Positions 1 through 8,739 of a stretch of DNA of 64,000 bases are shown piece after piece. Location: the NCBI RefSeq assembly GCF_022829725.1, contig NZ_JAKSYG010000062.1, positions 1-64,000 of the forward strand. Reading direction: 5' to 3'. A program made the position numbers and the translations under genes. The first letter of the stretch is position 1; each line of letters begins with the position of its first letter. This DNA is from Methylobacterium sp. E-005 (lineage in GTDB: Bacteria; Pseudomonadota; Alphaproteobacteria; Rhizobiales; Beijerinckiaceae). The notes beneath the pieces are model-generated. The model saw only the letters and a program-made list of their open reading frames with translations, was not told where the DNA came from and ran no database searches.

Positions 1-1
1 C

Positions 2-1039
2 ACTGATCGCGGCGACAGGGCCGAGGTCGAGACCCCCGTCCGGCCCGTCCTGACTCAGGTCGCCGAGCCGAGCGACACAATCACCCTCGGCCCCTTCGCG
101 GGGACGATCGAGCCCCGCTATCAGGCTCAGCTCGGCTTCCAGATCCCCGGCCGGATGGTGGCGCGTGACGTCACGGTGGGCGACCTCGTCAAGAAGGGGC
201 AGCGCCTGGCCGCCCTCGACACCATCGTCAGCCGCTTCGACCTGACCCGCGCCGAGGCTGACCTCGCCGATGCCCGGGCCCAGGCCGAGAACGCGGAGGC
301 CGCCGAGGCGCGCACGCGCCGCCTGATGACCGGCAACAGCGTCGCGCAGGCCACGCTGGATCAGGCCGTCGCCCGGCGCGACACCGCGCGGGCCCGCGTC
401 GATCAGGCGATGGCGAGCTTGCAGAAGGCCCGGGACCAGATGGGTTACACGGAGCTGAAGGCCGAGTTCGATGGCGTCGTCACGCAGCGCCTCGCCGAGA
501 TCGGGCAGGTTCTGAGTGCGGGCCAGGGCGTGGTCACCGTGGCCCGGCCGGACGTGCGTGAGGCGGTCATCGACATACCGGAAGCCTATGTCGCGGCGCT
601 GCCCCCGGATTGCCGCTTCACCGTCGCGCTCCAGAGCGCCCCGGACCTGACCACGACCGGCCGGGTGCGCGAGATTGCGCCGCTCGCCGAGGCCGGGACG
701 CGCTCGAAGCGGATCCGGATCGCCCTGGACGATCCCGGGCCTGCCTTTCGCTTGGGTGCGACCATCGATGTCGCGCTCGCCAGCAATGTCCATCCACGGT
801 TCCTGCTCCCCCCCTCGGCGCTGCTGGAGGAGGGCGGCCGGCGCTCGGTCTGGGTGGTCGCGCCGGACGGCAAGTCGGTGGCTCGGCGCGACGTGACGGT
901 GGTGTCGGAGCGCGACCGTGCGGATCAGGGCCGCATCGCCGTCATCGACGGTCTGCGGGCCGGCGACCGGGTCGTGGTCGCCGGCGTCCACTCGCTCAAG
1001 GACGGTCAGCCCGTGCGGCTGACGCACGACGCCGTCTGA
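2..1039 (+). CDS. RND efflux periplasmic adaptor (membrane fusion protein), 5' partial
   Basis: This is the periplasmic adaptor that links an inner-membrane RND pump to an outer-membrane channel. The reading frame is open from base 2, so the true start and signal peptide lie before the window; the first internal ATG is at 155. The visible part has the lipoyl/barrel half (GRMVARDVTVGDLVKKGQ region), an Ala/Arg-rich coiled-coil hairpin (about bases 230-440), the returning lipoyl half (ELKAEFDGVVTQRLAEIGQ region) and a C-terminal beta-barrel ending in GLRAGDRVVVAGVHSLKDGQ. This is the usual order for HlyD/AcrA-type adaptors. The pump gene follows after about 20 bases, so the two form an operon. 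The substrate cannot be told. Confidence 0.9.
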   Translation, partial: TDRGDRAEVETPVRPVLTQVAEPSDTITLGPFAGTIEPRYQAQLGFQIPGRMVARDVTVGDLVKKGQRLAALDTIVSRFDLTRAEADLADARAQAENAEAAEARTRRLMTGNSVAQATLDQAVARRDTARARVDQAMASLQKARDQMGYTELKAEFDGVVTQRLAEIGQVLSAGQGVVTVARPDVREAVIDIPEAYVAALPPDCRFTVALQSAPDLTTTGRVREIAPLAEAGTRSKRIRIALDDPGPAFRLGATIDVALASNVHPRFLLPPSALLEEGGRRSVWVVAPDGKSVARRDVTVVSERDRADQGRIAVIDGLRAGDRVVVAGVHSLKDGQPVRLTHDAV

Positions 1040-1111
1040 GACGGTGGCACGGGGTTTGACGTGAAAAGCTTCAATCTCTCCGACTGGGCGCTCGGGCACC
1101 GCTCGTTCGTC

Positions 1112-1114
1112 TGA
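1112..1114 (+). other. In-frame TGA stop inside the first helix of the RND pump
   Basis: A GTG start at 1061 opens a frame reading VKSFNLSDWALGHRSFV, then TGA at 1112-1114, then FLMLVALIAGVMAY in the same frame as the long pump ORF. RND pumps of this family normally have an aromatic residue, typically Trp, at this place (FVWFLM), so one TGG-to-TGA change explains the stop. The sequence on both sides is intact, so the lesion is recent or is a sequencing error. Confidence 0.8.
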
Positions 1115-1120
1115 TTCCTG

Positions 1121-4100
1121 ATGCTCGTTGCGCTCATCGCGGGCGTGATGGCCTATACCCGCCTCGGTCGTGAGGAGGATCCACCGTTCACGATCAAGAC
1201 CATGGTGGTGCAGACCACATGGCCGGGCGCGACCGTCAAGGAGACCCTCGATCAGGTCACCGACCGGGTCGAGAAGGAACTGCAACAGCTCAACGGGCTG
1301 GATTATGTCCGCAGCTATACGACCCCGGGCTTCTCCACGGTCTTCGTACAGTTCCGCGATACGCTGAAGAAGAATGAGATCCAACCGGCCTTCTATCAGG
1401 TCCGCAAGCGCCTGGGCGACATCAAGGGACAATTTCCCGAGGGCGTGCAGGGGCCGTTCTTCAATGACGAGTTCGGCGACGTCTACGGCAACATCTACGC
1501 CTTCACGGCCGACGGCCTGACCTACCGGCAGCTGCGCGATTACGTCGAGGGCGTGCGCACCGAGGTGCTGCGGGTGCCCGATATCGGGAAGACCCAGCTG
1601 ATCGGCACCGAGGCCGAGACGATCTTCCTCGATTTCTCGACCCGCAAGCTCGCCGGCTATGGCATCGACTTCTCGGCCCTGATCAAGGCGCTCCAGGCGC
1701 AGAACGCCGTCTCCGCCTCGGGCGTGGTCCAGGCCGGCCCCGAACGGGTCTCGCTCCGGGTCAGCGGTTCCTTCGCGTCCGAGACCGCACTTCAGGATTT
1801 CAATCTGCGGGTGAACGACCGCTTCTTCCGCCTTGCCGATATCGCCGAGATCAGCCGCGGCTACGAGGACCCGCCCTCCGCCCTGTTCCGGGTGGACGGC
1901 AAGCCGGCGATCGGCCTCGCCATCGCGATGCGGCCCGGCGCCAACCTGCTGCATTTCGGCGCGGCGCTGAAGGAGCGGATGCGCCTGATCGAGGCAAAGC
2001 TGCCCGTGGGCGTCGGAATCCACCTCGTGTCGGATCAGCCCAAACAGGTCGAGCACGCGGTCGGCGGTTTCACCGAGGCTTTGGTCGAGGCCATCGTGAT
2101 CGTGCTGGCGGTCAGCTTCGTGAGTCTCGGCGTCCGGGCCGGCCTCGTGGTCTCGGTATCGATCCCCCTCGTCCTCGCGATCGTCTTCGTCATCATGCAG
2201 ATCATGGACGTTACGCTGCAGCGCATTTCGCTCGGCGCGCTGATCATCGCACTCGGCCTCCTCGTCGATGACGCCATGATCACCGTGGAGATGATGGTGG
2301 CGCGGCTGGAGCGCGGCGACACGCTCCTGAAGGCCGCGACCTTCGCCTACACCTCGACGGCCTTCCCGATGCTGACCGGGACGCTCGTCACGGTAGCGGG
2401 CTTCCTGCCGATCGGCTTCAACGGGTCGGGGGCGGGCGAATACACCTACTCGCTGTTCGTGGTGCTGGCGGCCTCGCTGCTGGTGTCCTGGGTGGTCGCG
2501 GTGCTGTTCGCGCCGCTCATCGGCGTGACGCTGCTTCCCAAGACCATGAAGCACCACAGCGAAAAGGATGGGCTGTTCACCCGGATGTTCACGGCGGCTC
2601 TGCGCGTCGCGATGCGCTGGCACTGGAGCACGGTGGTGGCCTGCCTCGCCGTGATGGCCGTTGCCATCATCGGCATGGGCCACGTGCAGCAGCAGTTCTT
2701 CCCGTCCTCGGACCGCTCTGAGGTGCTGGTCGATCTGACCCTGCCGCAGAACGCCACGATCGCCGAGACGCGGGCGCAGATGGACCGCTTCGAGGCGAGG
2801 CTGAAGGACGATTCCGACGTTTCGAGCTGGTCGTCCTATGTGGGGCAGGGGGCCGTGCGCTTCTACCTGCCCCTCGATCAACAATTGTCGAACGCGTTCT
2901 TCGGGCAGATCGTGATCGTCACGGAATCGCTCGAGGTCCGCGACCACGTGATGGCGCGCCTTCAGAACATGGCCCGACGCGACTTCGTTGGAACCGACGT
3001 GTTGGTTCAGCCGCTCAGCCTCGGGCCGCCTGTGGGACGACCGGTCCAGTACCGCCTCAGCGGACCGAATATGGAAACGGTGCGCCACCTCGCCCTCGAT
3101 CTCGCCAACGTGGTCGCGAGCGACACACGCCTCGACGTACCGACCTTCGACTGGAATGAGCCCGGCAAGGTTCTGCGGGTCGAGATCCTGCAGGACAAGG
3201 CGCGCCAACTCGGCGTGTCGAGCCAGGATGTCGCCGGCATCCTCAACGGCATCGAGGGTGGTCAGACGATCACGCAGGTGCGCGATTCGATCTACCTCGT
3301 GAACGTCGTCGGCCGCGCGCGCGCCGCCGAACGCTCCTCCCTCGATACCTTGCAATCGCTGCAGGTCGGGCTGTCCAACGGCACCGTGGTGCCGCTGCTG
3401 GCCTTCGCGCGGATCGGCTACGGGCTCGAACAGCCGATCGTCTGGCGTCGGGACCGGTTGCCGACCGTAACGGTTCGGGCGACGATCCATGGAACGACGC
3501 AGCCCGCCACCATCGTGGCCGCTCTCCAGCCCGGCATCGCCGCCTTCGTGAAAGCGCTGCAGGAGGGTTATACCCTGACGACCGGCGGAGCCGTCGAAGA
3601 ATCCGCCAAGGGCCAGGGGCCGATCGCGGCGGTCGTGCCGGTCATGTTGCTCGCGATGGCGCTGCTGCTGATGATCCAGCTTCAAAGCGTCGGGCGCATG
3701 CTGCTGGTCTTCACCGTGGCGCCCCTCGGACTGATCGGCGTCGTGCCGGCGCTGCTGCTGTTCGACAAGCCGATGGGTTTCGTGGCGATCCTCGGCATCC
3801 TGGCGCTGGTTGGGATCATCATCCGCAACGCGGTCATTCTGGTGAGCCAGATCGAGGAGTTCCGCGACGAAGGTATGGCGCCCTGGGACGCGGTCTTCGA
3901 GGCGACCCATCACCGGATGCGGCCGATCCTGTTGACGGCCGCGGCGGCGAGCCTCGGCCTGATCCCGATCGCCCGCGAGGTGTTCTGGGGGCCGATGGCC
4001 TACGCGATGATCGGCGGCATCCTAGCCGCCACCGTCCTCACGCTCCTGTTCCTGCCCGCCCTGTATGTCGGCTGCTACCGGATCCGGCCAAGTGCCGGCG

Positions 4101-4123
4101 GCTCAGTGGCATCCACCGCCTGA
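1121..4123 (+). CDS. RND efflux transporter permease, N-terminus cut by a stop codon
   Basis: This is an inner-membrane RND proton/drug antiporter of the AcrB/HAE1-like superfamily. The frame from ATG 1121 gives 1000 residues; the natural protein would start at GTG 1061 and have about 1020. Two large periplasmic loops, each followed by a block of membrane helices, are visible. The proton-relay pair LLVDDAMIT (Asp383-Asp384 in this numbering) lies in TM4, and the second helix block starts near base 3620 (VVPVMLLAMALLLM). ATG 1121 falls inside TM1 and has no clear Shine-Dalgarno, so a protein made from it would lack the cytoplasmic N-terminus and half a helix. It may be non-functional unless the upstream stop is read through. 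It follows its adaptor gene directly. Confidence 0.85.
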   Translation: MLVALIAGVMAYTRLGREEDPPFTIKTMVVQTTWPGATVKETLDQVTDRVEKELQQLNGLDYVRSYTTPGFSTVFVQFRDTLKKNEIQPAFYQVRKRLGDIKGQFPEGVQGPFFNDEFGDVYGNIYAFTADGLTYRQLRDYVEGVRTEVLRVPDIGKTQLIGTEAETIFLDFSTRKLAGYGIDFSALIKALQAQNAVSASGVVQAGPERVSLRVSGSFASETALQDFNLRVNDRFFRLADIAEISRGYEDPPSALFRVDGKPAIGLAIAMRPGANLLHFGAALKERMRLIEAKLPVGVGIHLVSDQPKQVEHAVGGFTEALVEAIVIVLAVSFVSLGVRAGLVVSVSIPLVLAIVFVIMQIMDVTLQRISLGALIIALGLLVDDAMITVEMMVARLERGDTLLKAATFAYTSTAFPMLTGTLVTVAGFLPIGFNGSGAGEYTYSLFVVLAASLLVSWVVAVLFAPLIGVTLLPKTMKHHSEKDGLFTRMFTAALRVAMRWHWSTVVACLAVMAVAIIGMGHVQQQFFPSSDRSEVLVDLTLPQNATIAETRAQMDRFEARLKDDSDVSSWSSYVGQGAVRFYLPLDQQLSNAFFGQIVIVTESLEVRDHVMARLQNMARRDFVGTDVLVQPLSLGPPVGRPVQYRLSGPNMETVRHLALDLANVVASDTRLDVPTFDWNEPGKVLRVEILQDKARQLGVSSQDVAGILNGIEGGQTITQVRDSIYLVNVVGRARAAERSSLDTLQSLQVGLSNGTVVPLLAFARIGYGLEQPIVWRRDRLPTVTVRATIHGTTQPATIVAALQPGIAAFVKALQEGYTLTTGGAVEESAKGQGPIAAVVPVMLLAMALLLMIQLQSVGRMLLVFTVAPLGLIGVVPALLLFDKPMGFVAILGILALVGIIIRNAVILVSQIEEFRDEGMAPWDAVFEATHHRMRPILLTAAAASLGLIPIAREVFWGPMAYAMIGGILAATVLTLLFLPALYVGCYRIRPSAGGSVASTA

Positions 4124-4417
4124 CTCGGCGCGGGCGTGACGACAACGCTTCGTCACTGGCTTCGCGAGGCGGGCAGACAGAAAGGTCAGCCCGCATCCCG
4201 AAGCCGACGCCAGCTGCTGTGCGGACCAAGACACCACGTCCGAAGACACAATAATGTATAAATCTGACGAAGATCCAAGACCATGACCGGATCCGCCTTT
4301 GACAACAACGTCATCACATCTTGATTTCTGGATATTGAACACTTAAATTTTTCAGGCGTTGTCGTTGTTATTCTTCTGCCGCGGCGCGTTTGCTCGACGC
4401 CCGGATGGCGGATCGCG
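4124..4417. other. Intergenic region, relatively AT-rich
   Basis: No gene is recognisable. The stretch 4237-4372 is noticeably richer in A and T than its surroundings (for example aataatgtataaatc and acacttaaatttttcagg), unlike the rest of the window. It could carry a promoter for the broken regulator downstream or be a remnant of transferred DNA. No clear -35/-10 pair can be assigned. Confidence 0.4.
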
Positions 4418-5426
4418 ATGCAATCGATCTTCGCGACGAAAGGCCTTCATCCGCGGAACCGGTTCAATATCCGGCGCGACATGGTGGCGGCGCAGGGGCT
4501 GCCCATGGCGTTGAGTTATGGCGCCGAGAAACCTTTCGAGGCACGGATTGAGGCCGCCCGGATCGGATCCCTCGACGTCGCGCGGTATGCGCAGAACGCC
4601 GACACGGGTGAGACGACGCCGGCGAAGAGCCGGCGCTATGGGAACGACGGGGGCCTCCTCGTCGCGTTGCCGCTCACCGGCGCGATCAGCAGCCTTCAGA
4701 ACGATCGCTGCAAAGCTGCGGACCCGGAAGCCCCTGGTCCTCGACAGCCGTCCGGCGGTGAATGAGAGCGGCATGGGCTGCCGGAGCCTGTGCGTGGAGA
4801 TACCGCGCGAGCGCCTGCAACGGGCGCTCGCACCCGCACAGATCCACGCCTCTCTCGAAATCAGCGCCGACCTACCGTCCAGCCTTCTGGCCAGCACGTT
4901 TCTGCGCGTATTGGTCGACGTGCATTCTCAGCTCTCCCCGAACGGCGTCGAGCGGATGGCATCGATCACCGTCGATCTGATCGTGGCCAGCCCCGCCGAG
5001 CGACTGGCCCGGGACGTTCCCCAGTCGCTCCGTGCCACGATCCTGCTGCAGCGGGCCAAAGCCTTCATCGCGGCCAATCTCCACGATCCCGCGCTGGATC
5101 CGCCGTGTTTCGCAGCCGCAATGGGCGTTTCCCTGCGCCGCCTCTAAGACATGTTCCACGAGGCCGGCCAGCACATCGCAGACTACATCGAGCGACGCCG
5201 GCTCGAGATGGTGGCCCGACGCCTTATCGACCCGAGCTGCGCCCACATTGCGATCCGCATCCTCGCCTATGGCTGCGGCTTCGTCAGCCAAGCTCACTTT
5301 TCCCGACGCTTCGAGGATCACTTCGGCGTGACGCCGCGGGAATTCCGGCACAGGGCTGCCTGGGCAGCGCGCTGCTATGGGTCGCGTGCCGGCAATCCGG
5401 AAACCTTGCGCATGCTTCGAACGTAG
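4418..5426 (+). pseudogene. AraC-family transcriptional regulator, broken by a frameshift and a stop
   Basis: Pieces of one AraC/XylS-type regulator lie in two frames. The N-terminal sensor half starts at ATG 4418 (MQSIFATKGLHPRNRFNI) and stays in that frame to about 4710. The continuation (LVLDSRPAV, then GCRSLCVEIPRERLQ) is in a second frame, so an indel lies near 4700-4730. The second frame then hits TAA at 5145-5147 within the first helix-turn-helix (GVSLRRL, stop, DMFHEAG), where family members have a sense codon. The rest (5151-5426) is a good second HTH ending in FGVTPREFRHRA. Two independent lesions make this a pseudogene. Its position after the RND pump suggests it once controlled that pump, which is an inference. 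Confidence 0.85.
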
Positions 5427-5456
5427 GGAGGAACCGAGAAGCCAAGGTTCCCCCGC

Positions 5457-5678
5457 ATGAACGCCTTCATCGCCGTCGTCTTGGTCTGCGCCAACGGCAT
5501 CCCCCAGGACACCTGTACGGATGACCGCGCCCTGGAGGTGCGCAAGGTCCGCGTCGCGAACGAACTCGGCTGCGCCACGGGCTGGCAGGAGATCATCGCC
5601 CGCACCGAGCGACGCGACGAGATCGGCAAGAGCGCCTACCTCAAGACCGAATGCCGCCGCGTGAAGGAGCCCCAGTGA
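5457..5678 (+). CDS. Small hypothetical protein
   Basis: A 73-residue ORF starts with a hydrophobic stretch (MNAFIAVVLVCANG) that could be a short signal or anchor. The rest is charged and polar with four cysteines in all (C12, C20, C39, C66), compatible with a small exported disulfide protein. I recognise no family. It ends 7 bases before the convergent dehydratase gene. The start is the first ATG; no alternative is better. Confidence 0.55.
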   Translation: MNAFIAVVLVCANGIPQDTCTDDRALEVRKVRVANELGCATGWQEIIARTERRDEIGKSAYLKTECRRVKEPQ

Positions 5679-5684
5679 CGACCG

Positions 5685-6062
5685 CTACCTGTCGTACTTG
5701 ATGTAGGCGAAGCGCGGATCGGTCGGCGTCCCCTCCAGCCCGTGGCCTTCCAGGCCAGGCTGCCAGGACACCACCTCCTCGATCTTCTTCGCCAGCGCGA
5801 AATCCTTCTCGGTGATGCCCTTGGCGGCGTGGTTCATCAACCGCACCTCGACCCAGGCGTAGGACGCCGTGAGGTCGGGATGGTGCCACGCCGCTTCCGC
5901 GAGATGACCCACCGTATTGATCACCATGAGCGTGCTCTTCCAGCCTGACGTCTTGTAGGTGCGGCGGATCCACCCGTCCTCGAGCCGCCATGCGGGCAGT
6001 TCCGCCTTGAGCCGCGCCTCCACGGTCGCATCGTCCAGCACGCCCTCACGCCGTTCACTCAT
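5685..6062 (-). CDS. 4a-hydroxytetrahydrobiopterin dehydratase (pterin-4a-carbinolamine dehydratase)
   Basis: Members of this family dehydrate 4a-hydroxytetrahydropterin to recycle the pterin cofactor of aromatic amino-acid hydroxylases. The 125-residue protein carries the family core: W-rich N-terminal strand, MVINTVGHLAEAAWHHPDL with the His-His-Pro catalytic site, a following YAWVEVRLMNH strand, and GITEKDFALAKKIEE. The start at 6062 has a GGAGGG Shine-Dalgarno about 6 bases upstream; the frame stays open further upstream but without family-like sequence. The C-terminus is somewhat longer than in minimal family members. No phenylalanine hydroxylase is in the window. Confidence 0.88.
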   Translation of the reverse strand: MSERREGVLDDATVEARLKAELPAWRLEDGWIRRTYKTSGWKSTLMVINTVGHLAEAAWHHPDLTASYAWVEVRLMNHAAKGITEKDFALAKKIEEVVSWQPGLEGHGLEGTPTDPRFAYIKYDR

Positions 6063-6244
6063 CTGCCGCCCTCCCTCGATCGATCGGCGCAAGGTGCCGC
6101 CGCATCCGGCCCGGTGCAAGCGTATCCGCCGCGGTGGACGCGGCGACATGCGAGCCCTATGACCATTTTCCAATGGCGCCGGCACACGTCCGCACTTCAG
6201 TCTGCCTCGCCTGAACACTGCAAGAGACGACGGGAGAAGGCGTG

Positions 6245-7228
6245 ATGCTGTCACGGCGCGCGATGCTCGCCGGCGGCCTGCTGGGCGGCCTCGGCCTTCG
6301 GGCGGCGCGGGCCGACACGCCGGTTGTCCGCCTCGGGAGCCTGCCCTTCGGAACCTCGACCTGGGAGGCGGCGGTGATCAAGGCCCGCGGCCTCGATGCA
6401 GCCAACGGGTTCCAGCTCGACCCCGTCAAGCTCGCCGGGAACGACGCCGCGCGGATCAGCTTCATCGGCGGCCAAGTCGATACGATCGTCGGCGATCTGC
6501 TCTGGGCGGCACGCCTAGGCAATGACGGGCAGGCGGTGCGTTTCATCCCGTATTCGACCTCGGAGGGCGCCGTGATGGTGCCGACCGACAGCCCGATCAA
6601 GAGCCTGAAGGACCTCGACGGGAAGCGCTTCGGCGTGGCGGGCGGTCCGCTGGACAAGAACTGGCTGCTCCTGAAGGCCCAGGCCAAGGACGTCGCCGGC
6701 ATCGATCTGGAGCGCGCCGCGGAGATCGCCTACGGCGCGCCGCCGCTCATCACCCTGAAGCTGGAGCAGGGGGCGCTCGACGCGGCACTGACCTACTGGA
6801 CCTATTGCGCGCGGCTCGAAGCCAAGAAATTCCGCCGCCTCATCGGCGCGGAGGACATCATGCACGCCCTCGGAGTCCCCGGGGACGTGGCGCTGATCGG
6901 CTATCTCTTCCAGGACGCCACCGTGAAGGAGAAGCCGGAGGCGGTCGCCGGCTTCTACCGCGCGTCCCGCGCCGCCAAGGACATGCTGGCCCAGGATCCG
7001 TCCACGTGGGAGATCGTGCGCCCGCTGATGGCCGCGGAGGACGAGGCGACCTTCGAGGCGCTGAAGCGCGATTTTCTGGCCGGCATCCCCCGCCGCCCAG
7101 TGGCGGAGGAGCGCGCCGACGCGGAGAAGCTCTACGCCGTAATGGCGCGGCTCGGGGGGGCGCGCCTCGTCGGCAAGGGGAGCAGCCTGCCGCCCGACCT
7201 CTATTACGACAACAGCCGCAATGGCTGA
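6245..7228 (+). CDS. ABC transporter substrate-binding protein (NitT/TauT type)
   Basis: This is the periplasmic binding protein of an ABC importer. The N-terminus MLSRRAMLAGGLLGGLGLRAARA is a twin-arginine-like signal, which would make it a candidate Tat substrate. The mature part resembles the NMT1/SsuA-like family (RLGSLPFGTSTWEAAVI, later GGQVDTIVGDLLWAARL, and VAGGPLDKNWLLLKA), which binds small organic anions, sulfonates, nitrate or thiamine precursors. ATG 6245 is preferred because GGGAG lies 8 bases upstream; GTG 6242 is an alternative. It heads an SBP-permease-ATPase operon. The substrate is not deducible. Confidence 0.87.
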   Translation: MLSRRAMLAGGLLGGLGLRAARADTPVVRLGSLPFGTSTWEAAVIKARGLDAANGFQLDPVKLAGNDAARISFIGGQVDTIVGDLLWAARLGNDGQAVRFIPYSTSEGAVMVPTDSPIKSLKDLDGKRFGVAGGPLDKNWLLLKAQAKDVAGIDLERAAEIAYGAPPLITLKLEQGALDAALTYWTYCARLEAKKFRRLIGAEDIMHALGVPGDVALIGYLFQDATVKEKPEAVAGFYRASRAAKDMLAQDPSTWEIVRPLMAAEDEATFEALKRDFLAGIPRRPVAEERADAEKLYAVMARLGGARLVGKGSSLPPDLYYDNSRNG

Positions 7229-7279
7229 GGCGTCCCTCCGCCACCGATTTGTCCCGCGCGTCCGGATTGCCGGGACCGC

Positions 7280-8017
7280 ATGGGCGCGCTGACCCGGATC
7301 GCGTCCCTGGTCGTGCTCATCGGCGCGTGGCAGGCGACCGCGCTGGAGGCGCATTCGCGCCTGCTCCCGGCGCCGCTGACGGTGCTGAGCTTTATCGCGC
7401 AGGAGGCCGCTCGGGGCGATCTTGCCCACAATATCGGCATCACCCTGTTGCGGGTGGCGATCTCCTTCGCGATCGCGATGGTGCTCGGCGTTGCGTTGGG
7501 CGTGGCGCTCGGCCGCTCGAAGGCCGCCGACCTGACCCTCGATACGCCGCTCCTCGTGCTGCTCAACACGCCCGCCCTCGTGATCACGGTGCTGGCCTAT
7601 GTCTGGGTCGGGCTGACCGAGACGGCCGCCATCCTGGCAGTGGTGCTCAACAAGCTGCCGAACGTCGCGGTGATCGTGCGCGAGGGCGCCCGCAACCTCG
7701 ACCCCGGCCTCGACGAGATGGCCCGTGCCTACCGCCTCGACCGCTGGACCTGGGCCCGGGATGTCCTGATCCCGCAGCTTCAGCCCTACATGGTCACCGC
7801 CGCCCGGTCGGGGCTATCGCTCGCCTGGAAAATCGTGCTCGTGGTCGAGCTGCTCGGCCGGCCGGACGGGGTCGGCTTCGCGATCAACTACTACTTCGTC
7901 CAGAGCACCGACGTGGCCGCAATCATCGGCTACAGCCTCGTCTTCATGGCCGTGATGATCGGCATCGATGTCCTCCTCCTTCAGCGGCTCGAAGCCCATG
8001 TCCGCCGCTGGCGCTGA
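7280..8017 (+). CDS. ABC transporter permease (NitT/TauT type)
   Basis: This 245-residue inner-membrane permease belongs to the binding-protein-dependent transport family. About six hydrophobic segments are visible, beginning with LTRIASLVVLIGAWQATAL and including ISFAIAMVLGVALGVALG. The EAA-like cytoplasmic loop is MARAYRLDRWTWARDVLIPQL, with the downstream Ala/Gly-rich helix. It lies 51 bases after the binding protein and overlaps the ATPase start by 20 bases, so the three genes form one transport unit. Confidence 0.87.
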   Translation: MGALTRIASLVVLIGAWQATALEAHSRLLPAPLTVLSFIAQEAARGDLAHNIGITLLRVAISFAIAMVLGVALGVALGRSKAADLTLDTPLLVLLNTPALVITVLAYVWVGLTETAAILAVVLNKLPNVAVIVREGARNLDPGLDEMARAYRLDRWTWARDVLIPQLQPYMVTAARSGLSLAWKIVLVVELLGRPDGVGFAINYYFVQSTDVAAIIGYSLVFMAVMIGIDVLLLQRLEAHVRRWR

Positions 8018-8732
8018 ACCCGTCCTGCGGGTTGCGATCGCTTCGAAATGGTACCGGCCGCGCGGCGCCGAGCCCGTCGAGGCGGTCCGCGACCTCGCCT
8101 TCGGCATCGCGGCCGGCGAGATCGTCTGCCTGATCGGTCCGTCCGGCGCGGGCAAGACCACGACGTTGCGCATCCTCCTCGGGCTCGACACCGCGTTCGA
8201 AGGCCGCGTTTCCGGGGCCGAGCAGGCCGGCATGGTGTTCCAGGAGCCGCGGCTGCTGCCCTGGCGCAGCGTCGAGCACAACGTGCGGCTGGGCCTGCCC
8301 CGGGCGCGGCGGGGCCTCGATCTCGATGGCCTGTTCGCGCAGCTTGGGCTGACGCCATGGCGCGACCGCTACCCGAAGGCACTCTCCCTCGGGATGCAGC
8401 GGCGCGTGGCCCTCGCCCGGGCGCTCGCCGCAGGGCCACGGGTGCTGGTCCTCGATGAACCCTTCGTCTCCCTCGACGATGCCGCGGCCGCCGAGCTGCG
8501 CGGCCTCGTGGTCGAAACCGTCGATCGGGCGGGCATGAGCGTCCTGATGGTGACCCACAACGTTGCCGAGGCGATCGGAATCGCGGATCGCCTGCTCCTC
8601 GTCTCGCGCCGGCCGGCGAGCCTGATCGCCGATATACCCCTCGACCGGCCGCGTCAGGCGCGCGACCGGGCCTGGGCGGAGGCGACCCGGGCCATGCTCG
8701 CAGCGCAGCACCCGGAGATCATCGCGCTCTGA
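7998..8732 (+). CDS. ABC transporter ATP-binding protein (NitT/TauT type)
   Basis: This is the ATPase that powers the preceding permease. It has Walker A GPSGAGKTT, a Q-loop (GMVFQEPRLLPWRS), a signature motif in the variant form LSLGMQRRVALARAL (Leu where most have the second Ser/Gly) and Walker B VLVLDEPFVSLD with the H-loop MVTHNVAEA. ATG 7998 (MSAAGAEP) is favoured over an in-frame start at 7968, because it places the N-terminus at the usual distance from the first strand and overlaps the permease end. It ends 7 bases before a convergent gene; a small hairpin (8733-8748) sits across the junction. Confidence 0.9.
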   Translation: MSAAGAEPVLRVAIASKWYRPRGAEPVEAVRDLAFGIAAGEIVCLIGPSGAGKTTTLRILLGLDTAFEGRVSGAEQAGMVFQEPRLLPWRSVEHNVRLGLPRARRGLDLDGLFAQLGLTPWRDRYPKALSLGMQRRVALARALAAGPRVLVLDEPFVSLDDAAAAELRGLVVETVDRAGMSVLMVTHNVAEAIGIADRLLLVSRRPASLIADIPLDRPRQARDRAWAEATRAMLAAQHPEIIAL

Positions 8733-8739
8733 GCGAACC

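Noticed and set aside
1112..1114. TGA read as selenocysteine or another recoded amino acid in the RND pump
   Set aside because: The family has Trp here and no SECIS-like hairpin or selenocysteine gene is visible; a nonsense mutation or read error is simpler.
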